Source: Xanthomonas indica (GTDB taxonomy: Bacteria > Pseudomonadota > Gammaproteobacteria > Xanthomonadales > Xanthomonadaceae). From it: DNA of 64,000 nt. A model generated the notes under the pieces. The model was not told where the DNA came from. It saw only the letters and a program-made list of their open reading frames with translations, and did no database searches. The DNA lies in the NCBI RefSeq assembly GCF_040529045.1, contig NZ_CP131914.1, positions 2,774,501 to 2,838,500 on the forward strand, written 5' to 3'. Positions 16,344-26,453 of this stretch are shown piece after piece (positions within the stretch are counted from its first letter, which is position 1; each line of letters begins with the position of its first letter). A program made the translations under genes and the position numbers.

Positions 16344-19268
16344 ATGGCCTCGCAGCATCCCCGTGGTCCGGCTCTGCCGACCGCAGCGTCACGCCGTACC
16401 CGCGTTTTGCCGCGTTCCGTCATGGCGCTCAGCATCGGCCTGCTGCTCAGCGCGCAGGCGCTGGCGCAGGACGCGGAGCGCGCCGCCAAGGCGCAGACGC
16501 CTGGCGCGGTGACCCAGCTCGACGCGGTCGAGGTCAAGGGCGTGCGCGGCAGCCTGATCAAGTCGCAGTCGATCAAGCACGATGCCGAGCAGATCGTCGA
16601 TTCGGTCAGCGCCGAGGACATCGGCGCGTTGCCGGACCGCAGCGTCACCGAGACCCTGCAGCGGGTCAGCGGCGTGACCATCGATCACTTCATGGCGCGC
16701 AACGATCCGGACCACTTCTCGGCCGAAGGCAGCGGGGTGATGATCCGCGGCATGACCCAGGTGCGCGGCGAACTCAACGGCCGCGACAGCTTCAGCGCCG
16801 CCAGCGGGCGCGGGCTCAGTTTCGAGGACGTGCCGGCCGAACTGATGGCCGGCGTGGACGTGTACAAGAACCCGTCGGCCGAGATCATCGAAGGCGGCCT
16901 CGGCGGCACGGTCAACCTGCGTACGCGCATGCCGTTCGACCAGCCAGGGCGGGTGGTCGGCGCCACCGCGGACGTCAACTACGGCGACATGAGCAAGACC
17001 TACAAGCCGTCCGGCTCGTTCCTGTTCAGCGATCGCTGGAACACCGGCCTCGGCGAGATGGGCCTCATGCTCGACGTGGCGCACTCGGAACTGGCCACGC
17101 GCAGCGACGGCATCCAGGTCGAGCCGTTCGTGCGCCGCACCGATCCGGCGCTGCTGGCCGGCACCACCTTCGACAAGGTCTACGTGCCGGGCGGGGTGAA
17201 CTGGCGGCAGATGGATTTCGAGCGCAAGCGCAAGGGCATGGCGGCGGCGTTCCAGTGGCGCCCCAGCGACGCCACCGACGTGTACGTGCAATACCTGCGC
17301 TCGTCCTACGACATGAACTGGCGCGACCGCGCCGCGTTCTTCAACGACGACACCAACGCCATCGTGCCGGCGCCGGGTACTACCTTCACCTACGACAGCG
17401 AAGGCCGCTTCGTCAGCGGCTCGCCGGTGTCCACCTCCTGGCGCGGCAACGTCACCGGCAACGATGGCGTGCGCTTCTACACCGACAACCGCTACGCCCA
17501 GCAGAGCGCCACCACGTCCGACCTGTCCGGCGGCTTCACCCATCGCCTGACCGACCGGCTGACCGTGCGCGGCGACATGCAACTGGTGCGCTCGCAGAGC
17601 GACGTGCTGGATTTCACCTTGTTCAGTTCGATCTACTTGCCGGGCCTGAACGTGGACCTCGGTGGCCGCTACCCGGCGGTGACCCTGGCCGATCCGGGTT
17701 ACACCGCCAACCCCTCCAACTACTTCTGGAGCGCGGCGATGGACCATCTGGCGAAGAACCGCGGCCGCGAACTGGCCACGCGCTTCGACCTGGAATACAG
17801 CTACGACGACAACCCGTGGCTGCGCACCTTCCGTGCCGGCATCCGCGCCACCGATCGCACCCAGACCAACAAGAATTCCGGCTACAACTGGGGCGTGATC
17901 AGCGACAACTGGGCCACCGTCCCCGGCATTGCCACCGGCCTGGCCGACCTAGCCAGTTTCATGACCGCCTCGTCGTCGCTATACACCTACTCGAACCTGT
18001 TCCGCGGCAAGGTGAACGTGCCGACCCAACTGGTCTTTCCGCGCAACAGCGCGGTCAAGGACTACGCCGGCACCTCGGCGCTGATCGAGCAGATCGTGGC
18101 GCTGCGCGGCTCCGGCTGGGCGCCGGACCAGTACCAGTTGCAGGACACGAACCGCCAGTTCGAACGCACCCAGGCCGCGTACATGGTGATGTACTTCGGC
18201 AACGACGAGGCGTTGGGCGTGCCGGTGGACGGCAACATCGGCGTGCGCGTGGTGCAGACCAGGACCGAGGCAGCCGGCTACGGCCAGTATCCGGACCTCT
18301 CCGCCACCGCGGCCTCGGAGGCGCTGAAGGCGCAGTACGACGGTCAGTACTTCCCCAACAACGCGCGCGGCCGCTACACCGACGTGTTGCCGAGCCTGAA
18401 CCTGCGTTTCAAGTTCTCCGATGCGCTGCAGCTGCGCCTGGCCGCCTCAAAGGCGATGGCGCGACCGGACTACACCCAGTTGCAGCCCTACCTGCTGCTG
18501 ACCGCGACCTTCAACGACGACGGAACGCCGAAGGAATGGACCGGCACCGCCGGCAACCCCAACCTCAAGCCGATGAAAGCCGACCAGTACGACGCGGCGC
18601 TGGAGTGGTATTTCGACAGCAGCGACATGATGTACCTGACGCTGTTCTACAAGAGCGTCAAGGACTACTTCTCCAACCAGACCGTCACCGAGAACTACGG
18701 CGGCCAGGACTTCCTGGTGACGCGCCCGTACAACATGGACAAGGGCCGCATCCGCGGCTTCGAGTACGGCTACACGCAGTTCTTCGATTCGCTGCCGGGC
18801 TGGATGAGCGGCTTCGGCGTCAATGCCAACTTCACCTTTGTCGACAGCAGCGGCGGCGTGAACACCGCCACCGATCCGTACACCAAGACCACCGTGACCG
18901 GCGTGGCGCTGCCGCTGGAAGGCCTGTCGCGGCGCAGCTACAACCTGGCCGGCATCTACGAGAAGGGGCCGTTGTCGGTGCGCCTGGCCTACAACTGGCG
19001 CTCGCGCTACCTGCTCACCGCCAGCGACGTGGCAACCAAGCTGCCGACCTGGTCGGACGACTACGGCCAGCTCGACGGCTCGGTGTTCTACCGCTTCACC
19101 CCGCACCTGCAGTTGGGCATCCAGGCCAACAACCTCACCAATTCGGTGACCAAGGTGCTGATGGGGCCGACCTCGTACAGCGACGGCGAGGTCGACAGCC
19201 GCCTGTACACGCGCAGCTGGTTCGTCAACGATCGCCGTTACTCGCTGGTGCTGCGCGCCAACTGGTAA
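16344..19268 (+). CDS. TonB-dependent outer-membrane receptor, probable xyloglucan-oligosaccharide importer
   Basis: A 974-residue TonB-dependent transporter of the large Xanthomonas/Caulobacter sugar type. A signal peptide ends near 'AQALAQ' (~42). The plug follows: TonB-box-like 'LDAVEVKGVRGSLIKSQSIK', then 'ALPDRSVTETLQRVSGVTI' and 'MIRGM'. The beta-barrel ends with an aromatic residue (…'VLRANW'), as in outer-membrane porins. Start ATG 16344 is preceded by GGGAGGG at good spacing. It heads a plus-strand series with CE20-like, GH35 and GH31 enzymes, so the cargo is likely a branched, galactose- and xylose-bearing oligosaccharide. Cargo is inferred. Confidence 0.9.
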   Translation: MASQHPRGPALPTAASRRTRVLPRSVMALSIGLLLSAQALAQDAERAAKAQTPGAVTQLDAVEVKGVRGSLIKSQSIKHDAEQIVDSVSAEDIGALPDRSVTETLQRVSGVTIDHFMARNDPDHFSAEGSGVMIRGMTQVRGELNGRDSFSAASGRGLSFEDVPAELMAGVDVYKNPSAEIIEGGLGGTVNLRTRMPFDQPGRVVGATADVNYGDMSKTYKPSGSFLFSDRWNTGLGEMGLMLDVAHSELATRSDGIQVEPFVRRTDPALLAGTTFDKVYVPGGVNWRQMDFERKRKGMAAAFQWRPSDATDVYVQYLRSSYDMNWRDRAAFFNDDTNAIVPAPGTTFTYDSEGRFVSGSPVSTSWRGNVTGNDGVRFYTDNRYAQQSATTSDLSGGFTHRLTDRLTVRGDMQLVRSQSDVLDFTLFSSIYLPGLNVDLGGRYPAVTLADPGYTANPSNYFWSAAMDHLAKNRGRELATRFDLEYSYDDNPWLRTFRAGIRATDRTQTNKNSGYNWGVISDNWATVPGIATGLADLASFMTASSSLYTYSNLFRGKVNVPTQLVFPRNSAVKDYAGTSALIEQIVALRGSGWAPDQYQLQDTNRQFERTQAAYMVMYFGNDEALGVPVDGNIGVRVVQTRTEAAGYGQYPDLSATAASEALKAQYDGQYFPNNARGRYTDVLPSLNLRFKFSDALQLRLAASKAMARPDYTQLQPYLLLTATFNDDGTPKEWTGTAGNPNLKPMKADQYDAALEWYFDSSDMMYLTLFYKSVKDYFSNQTVTENYGGQDFLVTRPYNMDKGRIRGFEYGYTQFFDSLPGWMSGFGVNANFTFVDSSGGVNTATDPYTKTTVTGVALPLEGLSRRSYNLAGIYEKGPLSVRLAYNWRSRYLLTASDVATKLPTWSDDYGQLDGSVFYRFTPHLQLGIQANNLTNSVTKVLMGPTSYSDGEVDSRLYTRSWFVNDRRYSLVLRANW

Positions 19269-19351
19269 GCGCCGCGCCGCATCCGGCACGCGGTCCGCCT
19301 GCGGCGAGGCGGGGGCCGCGGCCGGGCTCTCCCCCGATGCAGGATCCGCTC

Positions 19352-21289
19352 ATGGCCGTCCCATTGTTTTCCACCGTCCGCCGCCTGGCCCTGCTGGCCC
19401 TGGCGACCGCGTCATGGCCGGCCGCGGCCGCGCTGCAACTACCGCTGCTGTTCGACGACGGCGCGGTGCTGCAGCGCGATGCGCCGATCCCGGTGTGGGG
19501 CTGGGCCACGCCCGGCGCGCGCATCCAGGCGCGCCTGGATGGCGCCAGCGCCAGTGCGGTCGCGGGCGCCGATGGCCACTGGCAGTTGCAGTTGCCGGCG
19601 CATGCGGCCGGCGGTCCGTACGTGCTGGACGTGCAGGGCGACGGCGGCCAGCGCCGCATCGGCGACGTGCTGATCGGCGACGTATGGCTGGCCAGTGGCC
19701 AGTCCAACATGGAATGGCCGCTGGCGCAGGCGCGCGACGGCGCGCGCGAGGTGGCGGCGGCGACTGATCCGCAGCTGCGCAACTTCAAGGTGCCCAAGGC
19801 CTGGGCGGCGCAACCGCAGCCGCGCCTGCCCGGGGGTAGCTGGGTCGCGGCGACGCCGAGCACCGCGGGTGCGTTCTCGGCGGTGGCGTACTTCTTCGCG
19901 CGCGACCTGCGCCAGCGCACCGGGGTGCCGATCGGCATCATCGACAGCACCTGGGGTGGCAGCGCGATCGAGGCCTGGATGGACGTGGACTCGCCCGGCG
20001 TGGACGCGGCGCAGGTGCGCACGCGCATCGCGCAGATGCAGGTCAAGGACGCGAAGGAGCTTGGCGAGACCAGGCGGCGCCTGGCGCGCTGGCCGCCGCC
20101 GGCCACCGCGGATGCGGATGCAGGTTGGGCCGCCGCCGACCTGGACGACCGCGACTGGGACCGCCAGCCGCTGCCGGGGCTGTGGGAGCAGCACGGCTAC
20201 GTCGGCATGGACGGCGTCGCCTGGTACCGCACCAGCTTCACCTTGAGCGCGGCCGAAGCCAGGGCCGGCGCGGTCGTGGGCATCGGCCCGGCCGACGATG
20301 CCGACACCACCTACGTCAACGGCGTCGAGGTCGGCCATACCGAAGGGCGCTACACCGAGCCGCGCCGTTACCGTGTGCCACCGACGGCGCTGCGCGCGGG
20401 CGTCAATCACGTCGCGATCCGGATCGTGGATACCGGCGGCTTCGGCGGCATTCCCGGCGATGCGGCGGCGTTCTTCGTGCAGCCTGACGGCGGCCAGCCG
20501 CGCTCGCTCGCCGGCGACTGGCAGTTCCGCCCGGGCAAGGTCACGCTGGCTGCCAACGACGACAAGAACCAAATCCCGACGCTGCTGTACAACGCGATGA
20601 TCCATCCCTTGCAGCCGTTCCCGGTCAAAGGCGTGATCTGGTACCAGGGCGAGAGCAACGCCTACCCGTATGGCGCGCTGCGCTACCGCGAGCAGTTCGC
20701 GTCGCTGATCGGCCGCTGGCGGCAGGAGCGTGGACAGCCGCAACTGCCGTTCCTGTGGGTGCAACTGGCCAACTGGAAGGCCGGCAACGACCAGGGCGAC
20801 CTGAGCCCGTGGGCGCAACTGCGCGAATCGCAGACCAAGACGCTGGCGCTGCCGGCGACCGGGCAGGCGGTGACCATCGACATCGGCATGCCGGACAACA
20901 TCCATCCCACCAACAAGCAGGATGTGGGGCATCGCCTGGCGCTGATCGCGCGGCACGTGGCCTACGGTGAAACCCTGGTCTACAGCGCACCGGTGTTCGC
21001 GCGTGCCACGTTTGCCGACGGCCAGGCGCGGGTGATGTTCGACCTGATGGGCAGCGCGCTGGCGGTGCGCGGCGGCGGCAACGCGGTGCGCGGTTTCGCC
21101 CTGGCCGGCGCCGATCGCCGCTTCCATCCGGCGCAGGCGCGCATCGAGGGCGACCAGGTGGTGGTCCGCAGCGCCGAGGTGCCGCAGCCGCAGGCGCTGC
21201 GCTACGCCTGGAGCGAGAACCCCGAAGACGCCAACCTGGTCAACCGCGAGCAGTTGCCGGTGGGCCCGTTCCGCACCGACAGCTGGTGA
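19352..21289 (+). CDS. SGNH acetylesterase, CE20-like (xyloglucan acetylesterase type)
   Basis: A 645-residue secreted or periplasmic esterase with a signal peptide to about 'PAAAA' (~27). The SGNH blocks are split by an insertion: block I '[10 protein letters not shown]' (Ser118) comes early, a jelly-roll insert runs ~255-380 ('[10 protein letters not shown]...[16 protein letters not shown]'), then come '[10 protein letters not shown]' and the Asp/His block 'DNIHPTN'. Genes like this are usually labelled sialate O-acetylesterase, but the inserted jelly-roll and setting match family CE20, founded on a Xanthomonas xyloglucan acetylesterase. Likely role: removal of acetyl groups from galactosyl side chains. 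ATG 19352 has AGGA 8 bp upstream; ATG 19337 does not. Confidence 0.82.
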   Translation: MAVPLFSTVRRLALLALATASWPAAAALQLPLLFDDGAVLQRDAPIPVWGWATPGARIQARLDGASASAVAGADGHWQLQLPAHAAGGPYVLDVQGDGGQRRIGDVLIGDVWLASGQSNMEWPLAQARDGAREVAAATDPQLRNFKVPKAWAAQPQPRLPGGSWVAATPSTAGAFSAVAYFFARDLRQRTGVPIGIIDSTWGGSAIEAWMDVDSPGVDAAQVRTRIAQMQVKDAKELGETRRRLARWPPPATADADAGWAAADLDDRDWDRQPLPGLWEQHGYVGMDGVAWYRTSFTLSAAEARAGAVVGIGPADDADTTYVNGVEVGHTEGRYTEPRRYRVPPTALRAGVNHVAIRIVDTGGFGGIPGDAAAFFVQPDGGQPRSLAGDWQFRPGKVTLAANDDKNQIPTLLYNAMIHPLQPFPVKGVIWYQGESNAYPYGALRYREQFASLIGRWRQERGQPQLPFLWVQLANWKAGNDQGDLSPWAQLRESQTKTLALPATGQAVTIDIGMPDNIHPTNKQDVGHRLALIARHVAYGETLVYSAPVFARATFADGQARVMFDLMGSALAVRGGGNAVRGFALAGADRRFHPAQARIEGDQVVVRSAEVPQPQALRYAWSENPEDANLVNREQLPVGPFRTDSW

Positions 21290-22992
21290 GGCAGGGCACG
21301 CGCCGCATGCGAGGAACCGGGCCGCAGCCACGCGTCGCACGCCGCGGGTGGATGCTGCACTGCCTGCTGCCGTTGCTGTTGGCCGCGTGCCAGGCCGCGC
21401 CGGATGCGCCGCCGGCCCATGCGCGCGTTGCCGCCGCCGCGCCATCGGCGCCGGCACAGGTGCCGATCCCACGCCTGGTCAGCAGCGACGGCCGCCACGC
21501 GCTGTTGGTCGACGGGGCGCCGTTCCTGATCCTTGGCGCGCAGGTCAACAACTCCAGCAATTATCCGGCGGCGCTGGCACAGGTGTGGCCGGCGATCCGC
21601 GCGTTGGGGCCGAACACCGTGCAGGTGCCGATCGCCTGGGAACAGGTGGAACCGGAAGAGGGCCGTTTCGATTTCTCCTTCGTCGACACGCTGCTGGCGC
21701 AGGCGCGCGCGCAGCGGGTGCGGCTGGTGCTGCTGTGGTTCGGCACCTGGAAGAACAACGGGCCCAACTACGCACCGCACTGGGTCAAGACCGACGATGC
21801 GCGCTTCCCGCGGGTGGTCGCCCGCGACGGACGGCGCCTGGGCTCGCTGTCGCCGCTGGCGCCGGCCACGCTGGAGGCCGACCGCACCGCCTTCGTTGCC
21901 TTCATGCGGTATTTGCGCCAGGCCGATCCGCAGCGCACCGTGATCATGGTGCAGGCCGAGAACGAGCCGGGCACCTACGGCAGCGTGCGCGACTTCTCGC
22001 CGATGGCGCAGCGCGAGTTCGACGGCCCGGTGCCGCAGGCGCTGCTGCAGCGGCTCGGCAAGTCGCCGGGCAGCTGGGCGCAGGTGTTCGGCGCCGATGC
22101 CGACGAGATCTTCCATGCCTGGCACATCGCGCGCTTCATCGACCGCATCGCCGAGGCCGGCAAGGCCGCCTATCCCTTGCCGATCTACGTCAACGCGGCC
22201 TTGCGCGGTCCGTTCAATCCCGGCCAGCCCGGGCAGTACGCCAGCGGCGGCCCCACCGACAACGTGCTGGACGTGTGGAAGGCGGCGGCGCCGCACATCG
22301 ACCTGCTGGCACCGGACATCTACATGCCCGAGTACCCGCTGTACACCACGGTGCTGCAGCGCTACGCGCGGACGGACAACGCGCTGTTCGTGGCCGAGAC
22401 CGGCAACCGGCCCGAATACGCGCGCTACCTGTATCCGGCGCTGGGCCATGACGGCATCGGCTGGTCGACCTTCGGCATCGACTACAGCGGCTACTCCAAC
22501 TATCCGCTCGGCGCCAAGCGCGTGGACGCGCAGGCGCTGGCGCCGTTCGCGCTGGGCTACCGTGCGGTGGGCATGGGCATGCGCGTGTTCGCCCGCGCCG
22601 CGGCCGCGGGCAAACTGCACGGCACTGCCGAGGCGCCGGGCCAGGCGGTACAGGAGCTGCCGCTCAACGCGCGCTGGAGTGCCACCATCACCTATGGCGT
22701 GCCGCAGTTCTGGTTCCAGGGCACGCCGCCGGGCAATGCCGCACCGATCGGCGCGGCATTGATCGCCGAACTCGGCCCGGACACCTTCCTGATCACCGCC
22801 CAGCACGCGCGGGTGACCCTGCACCCGGCCAGCGCAGCGACCGCCAACCTGCTCTACGACCGGGTCGAGGAGGGCGTCTACGACGGCGAGCACTGGCATT
22901 TCCGGCGCAACTGGAACGGCGACCAGACCGACTACGGCCTCAACTTCTCCGACGTGCCGCAGTTGCTGCGCGTCACCCTGGCGACCTACTGA
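21286..22992 (+). CDS. GH35-family beta-galactosidase (DUF5597-type lipoprotein)
   Basis: A 568-residue clan-A glycosidase. Acid/base Glu227 is in QAENEPG and nucleophile Glu371 in FVAETGN. The DUF5597 C-terminal part follows (~residues 400-568). The relative Bgl35A of Cellvibrio removes beta-1,2-galactose from xyloglucan. The N-terminus has a lipobox-like LLAAC (Cys35), suggesting membrane anchoring. Start: GTG 21286 overlaps the acetylesterase stop (GTGA); ATG 21352 just before the hydrophobic signal is a good alternative. It is placed between the acetylesterase and the alpha-xylosidase, matching stepwise side-chain removal. Confidence 0.87.
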   Translation: MRQGTRRMRGTGPQPRVARRGWMLHCLLPLLLAACQAAPDAPPAHARVAAAAPSAPAQVPIPRLVSSDGRHALLVDGAPFLILGAQVNNSSNYPAALAQVWPAIRALGPNTVQVPIAWEQVEPEEGRFDFSFVDTLLAQARAQRVRLVLLWFGTWKNNGPNYAPHWVKTDDARFPRVVARDGRRLGSLSPLAPATLEADRTAFVAFMRYLRQADPQRTVIMVQAENEPGTYGSVRDFSPMAQREFDGPVPQALLQRLGKSPGSWAQVFGADADEIFHAWHIARFIDRIAEAGKAAYPLPIYVNAALRGPFNPGQPGQYASGGPTDNVLDVWKAAAPHIDLLAPDIYMPEYPLYTTVLQRYARTDNALFVAETGNRPEYARYLYPALGHDGIGWSTFGIDYSGYSNYPLGAKRVDAQALAPFALGYRAVGMGMRVFARAAAAGKLHGTAEAPGQAVQELPLNARWSATITYGVPQFWFQGTPPGNAAPIGAALIAELGPDTFLITAQHARVTLHPASAATANLLYDRVEEGVYDGEHWHFRRNWNGDQTDYGLNFSDVPQLLRVTLATY

Positions 22993-23045
22993 CGACGCGG
23001 CGGCGCCTGTGGTGCCGCGCTGCGTGACGATCCAATGGAGTGAAC

Positions 23046-25928
23046 ATGCACAACGCCAATCGCCCCCTGCCGCCCTCGTTGCGAGGCCTGTTGCTGCTGT
23101 CGCTCTCGCTTGTCGCCGCGTCCGCTCCCGCGCAGCAGGTGACCCGCGATGCCGATGGCGTCACCGTGCATCCCAGCGCCAAGGGCGCGGCGCCGGTGCG
23201 CCTGCAGGTGATCGACCGCGGCATCGTCCGCGTCAGCGCCGATCCGGCCGGTACGTTCCAGCGCACGCCCAGCCTGATGCGGGTGCCGGTGCAGGGCGAC
23301 ACCGGCTTCACGCTGGAGCAACGCGGCGACACGGTGCAGCTCAAGACCGCGCGGATGACCGCGCAGGTCTCCACCATCGACGGCCATGTCGGCTTCACCG
23401 ATGCGCAGGGCACGCCGCTGCTGGCGGAAGTGGCGGGCGGGCGCAGCTTCGCGCCGCTGCAGGTCGAAGGGCGCCACTACCTGAGCGTGCGCCAGCGTTT
23501 CGTCTCGCCGCCGGACGAGGCCTTCTACGGGTTCGGCCAGCACCAGCAGGGCTGGATGAACCAGAAGGGCCACGACATCGAGCTGCTGCAGAGCAATCTG
23601 GACATGGCGGTGCCGTACCTGGTGTCCAGCCGCAACTACGGCATCCTCTGGGACAACAATGCGATCACCCGCTTCGGCGATCCGCGCGGGCTGCAGCCGC
23701 TGCCGGCGACGCTGCGCCTGTACGACGCGCACGGCAAGCCGGGCGCGCTCACCGCGCGCTACGCCATCGACGGCAAGCCGGTGCTGGAGCGCCGCGAGCC
23801 CGACATCGACTATCAGTACATCAAGGACCTGGCGAGGTTTCCCGCCGCCGCCAAGCCCGGCGACAAGCGCCGCATCCAGGTGCGCTGGGAAGGCCAGATC
23901 GAGGCCGAGCGCGGCGGGACGCATACCTTCTCGCTGTATGCCAGCGAATACGCCAGGCTGTGGGTCGACGGCAAGTTGCGCGTCGACCGCTGGCGGCAGA
24001 ACTGGAACCCCTGGCACCACGAGTTCGCGCTGCAACTGCAGCCTGGCCAGCGGCATACCCTGAAGGTCGAGTGGGACCTGATCGATCCCAGCTACATCGC
24101 GCTCCTGCATCGCGATCCGCTGCCGGCGGCCGAGGCCGGCAACCTGTCGCTGTGGTCCGAAGCGGGGCAGATGATCGACTACTACGTCGTCGCCGGCGAC
24201 AACGCCGACCAGGTCATCGCCGGCTACCGGCAACTGACCGGCAAGGCGGTGTTGCTGCCGAAGTGGGCCTATGGGTTCTGGCAGAGCCGCGAGCGCTACA
24301 AGACCCAGGACGAACTGCTCGGCGCGCTGGCCGAATACCGCCGGCGCCAGTTGCCGATCGACAACATCGTGCTCGACTGGTCGTACTGGCCGGAGAACGC
24401 CTGGGGCTCGCATGATTTCGATCGCAGCCGTTTCCCCGATCCGGACGGCATGGTCAAGGCGGTGCACGCCAGCCATGCGCAACTGATGATCTCGGTCTGG
24501 CCGAAGTTCTATCCGAGCACCGCCCACTACAAGGAACTGGACGCGGCCGGACACATCTACCGGCGCAACGTCGAGGTGGGCGAACTGGACTGGATCGGCA
24601 AGGGCTACACCAACGCGTTCTACGATCCGTATGCGGCCGATGCGCAGGCGATCTACTGGCGGCAGATCGACGAAAAACTCAACCGCAAGGGCATCGATGC
24701 CTGGTGGCTGGATGCCGACGAGCCCGACGTGCATTCCAACCTGGACATCGCCGAGCGCAAGGCGCGCACGACGCCGACCGCGCTGGGGCCGTCCACCGAA
24801 TTCTTCAACGCCTATCCGTTGCCGCATACCCACGGCGTCTATGCCGGCGATCGTGGCGCCGATGGCAAGCGCGTGTTCATCCTCTCGCGCAAGGGTTACG
24901 CCGGCATCCAGCGCAACGCGGTAGCGGTGTGGAGCGGCGACATCGCCTCGCGCTGGGAGGACATGCGCGAGCAGATCTCCGCCGGCGTCAACCTGTCGAT
25001 GTCGGGCCTGCCGAACTGGACCTTCGACATCGGCGGCTTCGCCGTGGAGAAGCGCTACGAAACCCAGGACCCGGCGCACCTGCCCGAGTGGCGCGAACTC
25101 AATACGCGCTGGTTCCAGTTCGGCGCGTTCGTGCCGCTGTTCCGCTCGCACGGCCAGTTCCCGTACCGCGAGATCTGGAACATCGCGCCGGAAGGGACGC
25201 CGTACTACGCCAGCATGGCCTACTACAGCCGTCTGCGCTACGCACTGCTGCCCTACATCTACACGCTCGCCGGCGACACCTATCACCGCGACGGGGTGAT
25301 GATGCGCGGCCTGCCGATGGACTTCCCGCACGACCCCAAGGTCGCCGACATCGACGACGAATATCTGTTCGGGCCGGCGTTCCTGGTCGCACCAGTGACC
25401 CGCTTCGGCGCGACCTCGCGCAAGGTGTACCTGCCGGCGGGCACGGACTGGATCGACTTCAACAACGGTGCGCGCCACGCCGGCGGCCAGACCATCGACG
25501 CCGCCGCGCCGCTGCAGCGCATGCCGCTGTTCGTGCGCGCTGGCGCCATCGTGCCGATGACCCGCGTGCAGCAGTACGTCGACCAGATCCCGGATGCGCC
25601 GCTGACCGTGGTGGTCTACACCGGCGCCGACGGCCGCTTCTCGCTGTACGAGGACGACGGCACCGGCTACGGCTACGAGAAGGGCGAGTTCAGCCGCATC
25701 CCGCTGCAGTGGGACCAGGCCAGGGGCGTGCTGCGCATCGGCGCGCGCGAGGGGCGCTGGCCGGGCATGCAGGCACGGCGCAGCATCCACGTGCACTTCG
25801 TCGACGGCCCGCGCGCGGATGCCGGCGCGCTGGAACCCGCAGCGGACGCCAGCGTGGAGTACCACGGTCAGCCCCTGGAGGTGCCACGCAAGGGCAGCGG
25901 CCATGCCGCCGCGGCGCAGGCTGAATGA
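23046..25928 (+). CDS. GH31 alpha-xylosidase with inserted PA14 domain
   Basis: A 960-residue exported enzyme (signal peptide to 'SAPAQQ', ~30). A GH31 N-terminal beta-sandwich comes first, a PA14 domain at ~255-365 ('GGTHTFSLYASEYARLWVDGK') is inserted, and the barrel follows. The nucleophile is Asp556 in 'WWLDADEPD' and the probable acid/base Asp632 in 'WSGDIAS'. PA14-bearing GH31 enzymes such as Cellvibrio Xyl31A release alpha-1,6-xylose from the non-reducing end of xyloglucan oligosaccharides. The start has GGAG just upstream of ATG 23046. xylB and xylA downstream would consume the xylose. Confidence 0.9.
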   Translation: MHNANRPLPPSLRGLLLLSLSLVAASAPAQQVTRDADGVTVHPSAKGAAPVRLQVIDRGIVRVSADPAGTFQRTPSLMRVPVQGDTGFTLEQRGDTVQLKTARMTAQVSTIDGHVGFTDAQGTPLLAEVAGGRSFAPLQVEGRHYLSVRQRFVSPPDEAFYGFGQHQQGWMNQKGHDIELLQSNLDMAVPYLVSSRNYGILWDNNAITRFGDPRGLQPLPATLRLYDAHGKPGALTARYAIDGKPVLERREPDIDYQYIKDLARFPAAAKPGDKRRIQVRWEGQIEAERGGTHTFSLYASEYARLWVDGKLRVDRWRQNWNPWHHEFALQLQPGQRHTLKVEWDLIDPSYIALLHRDPLPAAEAGNLSLWSEAGQMIDYYVVAGDNADQVIAGYRQLTGKAVLLPKWAYGFWQSRERYKTQDELLGALAEYRRRQLPIDNIVLDWSYWPENAWGSHDFDRSRFPDPDGMVKAVHASHAQLMISVWPKFYPSTAHYKELDAAGHIYRRNVEVGELDWIGKGYTNAFYDPYAADAQAIYWRQIDEKLNRKGIDAWWLDADEPDVHSNLDIAERKARTTPTALGPSTEFFNAYPLPHTHGVYAGDRGADGKRVFILSRKGYAGIQRNAVAVWSGDIASRWEDMREQISAGVNLSMSGLPNWTFDIGGFAVEKRYETQDPAHLPEWRELNTRWFQFGAFVPLFRSHGQFPYREIWNIAPEGTPYYASMAYYSRLRYALLPYIYTLAGDTYHRDGVMMRGLPMDFPHDPKVADIDDEYLFGPAFLVAPVTRFGATSRKVYLPAGTDWIDFNNGARHAGGQTIDAAAPLQRMPLFVRAGAIVPMTRVQQYVDQIPDAPLTVVVYTGADGRFSLYEDDGTGYGYEKGEFSRIPLQWDQARGVLRIGAREGRWPGMQARRSIHVHFVDGPRADAGALEPAADASVEYHGQPLEVPRKGSGHAAAAQAE

Positions 25929-26453
25929 GGTTGGGGCGAGGATACGGAGCGCAGCCCCGTGCCAACAACCATCGCAAGTCGCCATATGGCACGTGCTACG
26001 CCGCACCCTCATCCGTCCTGGCGGGCCACCTTGTCCCGAAAAGCGGCCATGGTCCCGTGGGAGAAGGGATGAAGCGAATGCGGTCCGGCGCAACTGCGCA
26101 CGGCTTGCGCGTGTGCTTGATGCGGCGCATCAAAATGGGGGCATGTGGATGCGCATCGACACATCTGCTGCAACCTCCACAACCTGTGTGTGCATGGCGG
26201 ACAGTCCCATCCGAAGTCCGTATTGCGACTGCAACGCGTGCGGGATGACCTATGACCCACCGCGCGCACCTCACAGATGCGGCGCACGATGGCACGCCCT
26301 GGCCTGGCGCGACGCACGCCGTCATCATGCGCCGCTACGTGATGCATGCAGTGCGCACTACACTCGGCGTCATGGCGGGTGGTCCCCGCACGCCGGCCTT
26401 TCTCCTGGAGCGACGATGGAACTGGGTGTGTGCACGATGTGGCGAGTAGGGCA
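25929..26453. promoter_or_regulatory. 525-bp spacer before xylB with a perfect palindrome and a decayed repeat
   Basis: No gene is recognised here. Base composition is less GC-biased than the neighbours. At 26005-26072 lies a degraded copy of the dispersed inverted repeat also found at 30937-31030 (shared 'ACCCTCATCCG' and 'GGGAGAAGG' ends). At 26117-26133 is TTGATGCGGCGCATCAA, 7-bp perfect arms around GGC, a good candidate operator for the xylose genes. Short reading frames across the region show no protein features. Confidence 0.5.

Noticed and set aside
17255-19336. Upstream extension of the acetylesterase frame through the receptor gene
   Set aside because: Out of frame with the TonB-dependent receptor; the signal peptide at 19352 marks the real start.
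19352-21289. Sialic acid metabolism
   Set aside because: No sialate lyase, transporter or kinase genes nearby; the context is plant polysaccharide.
22986-26093. Long minus-strand reading frame opposite the GH31 gene
   Set aside because: High-GC antisense frame; Arg/His/Ala-rich with no domain, signal or ribosome-binding site, while the plus strand encodes a clear GH31.
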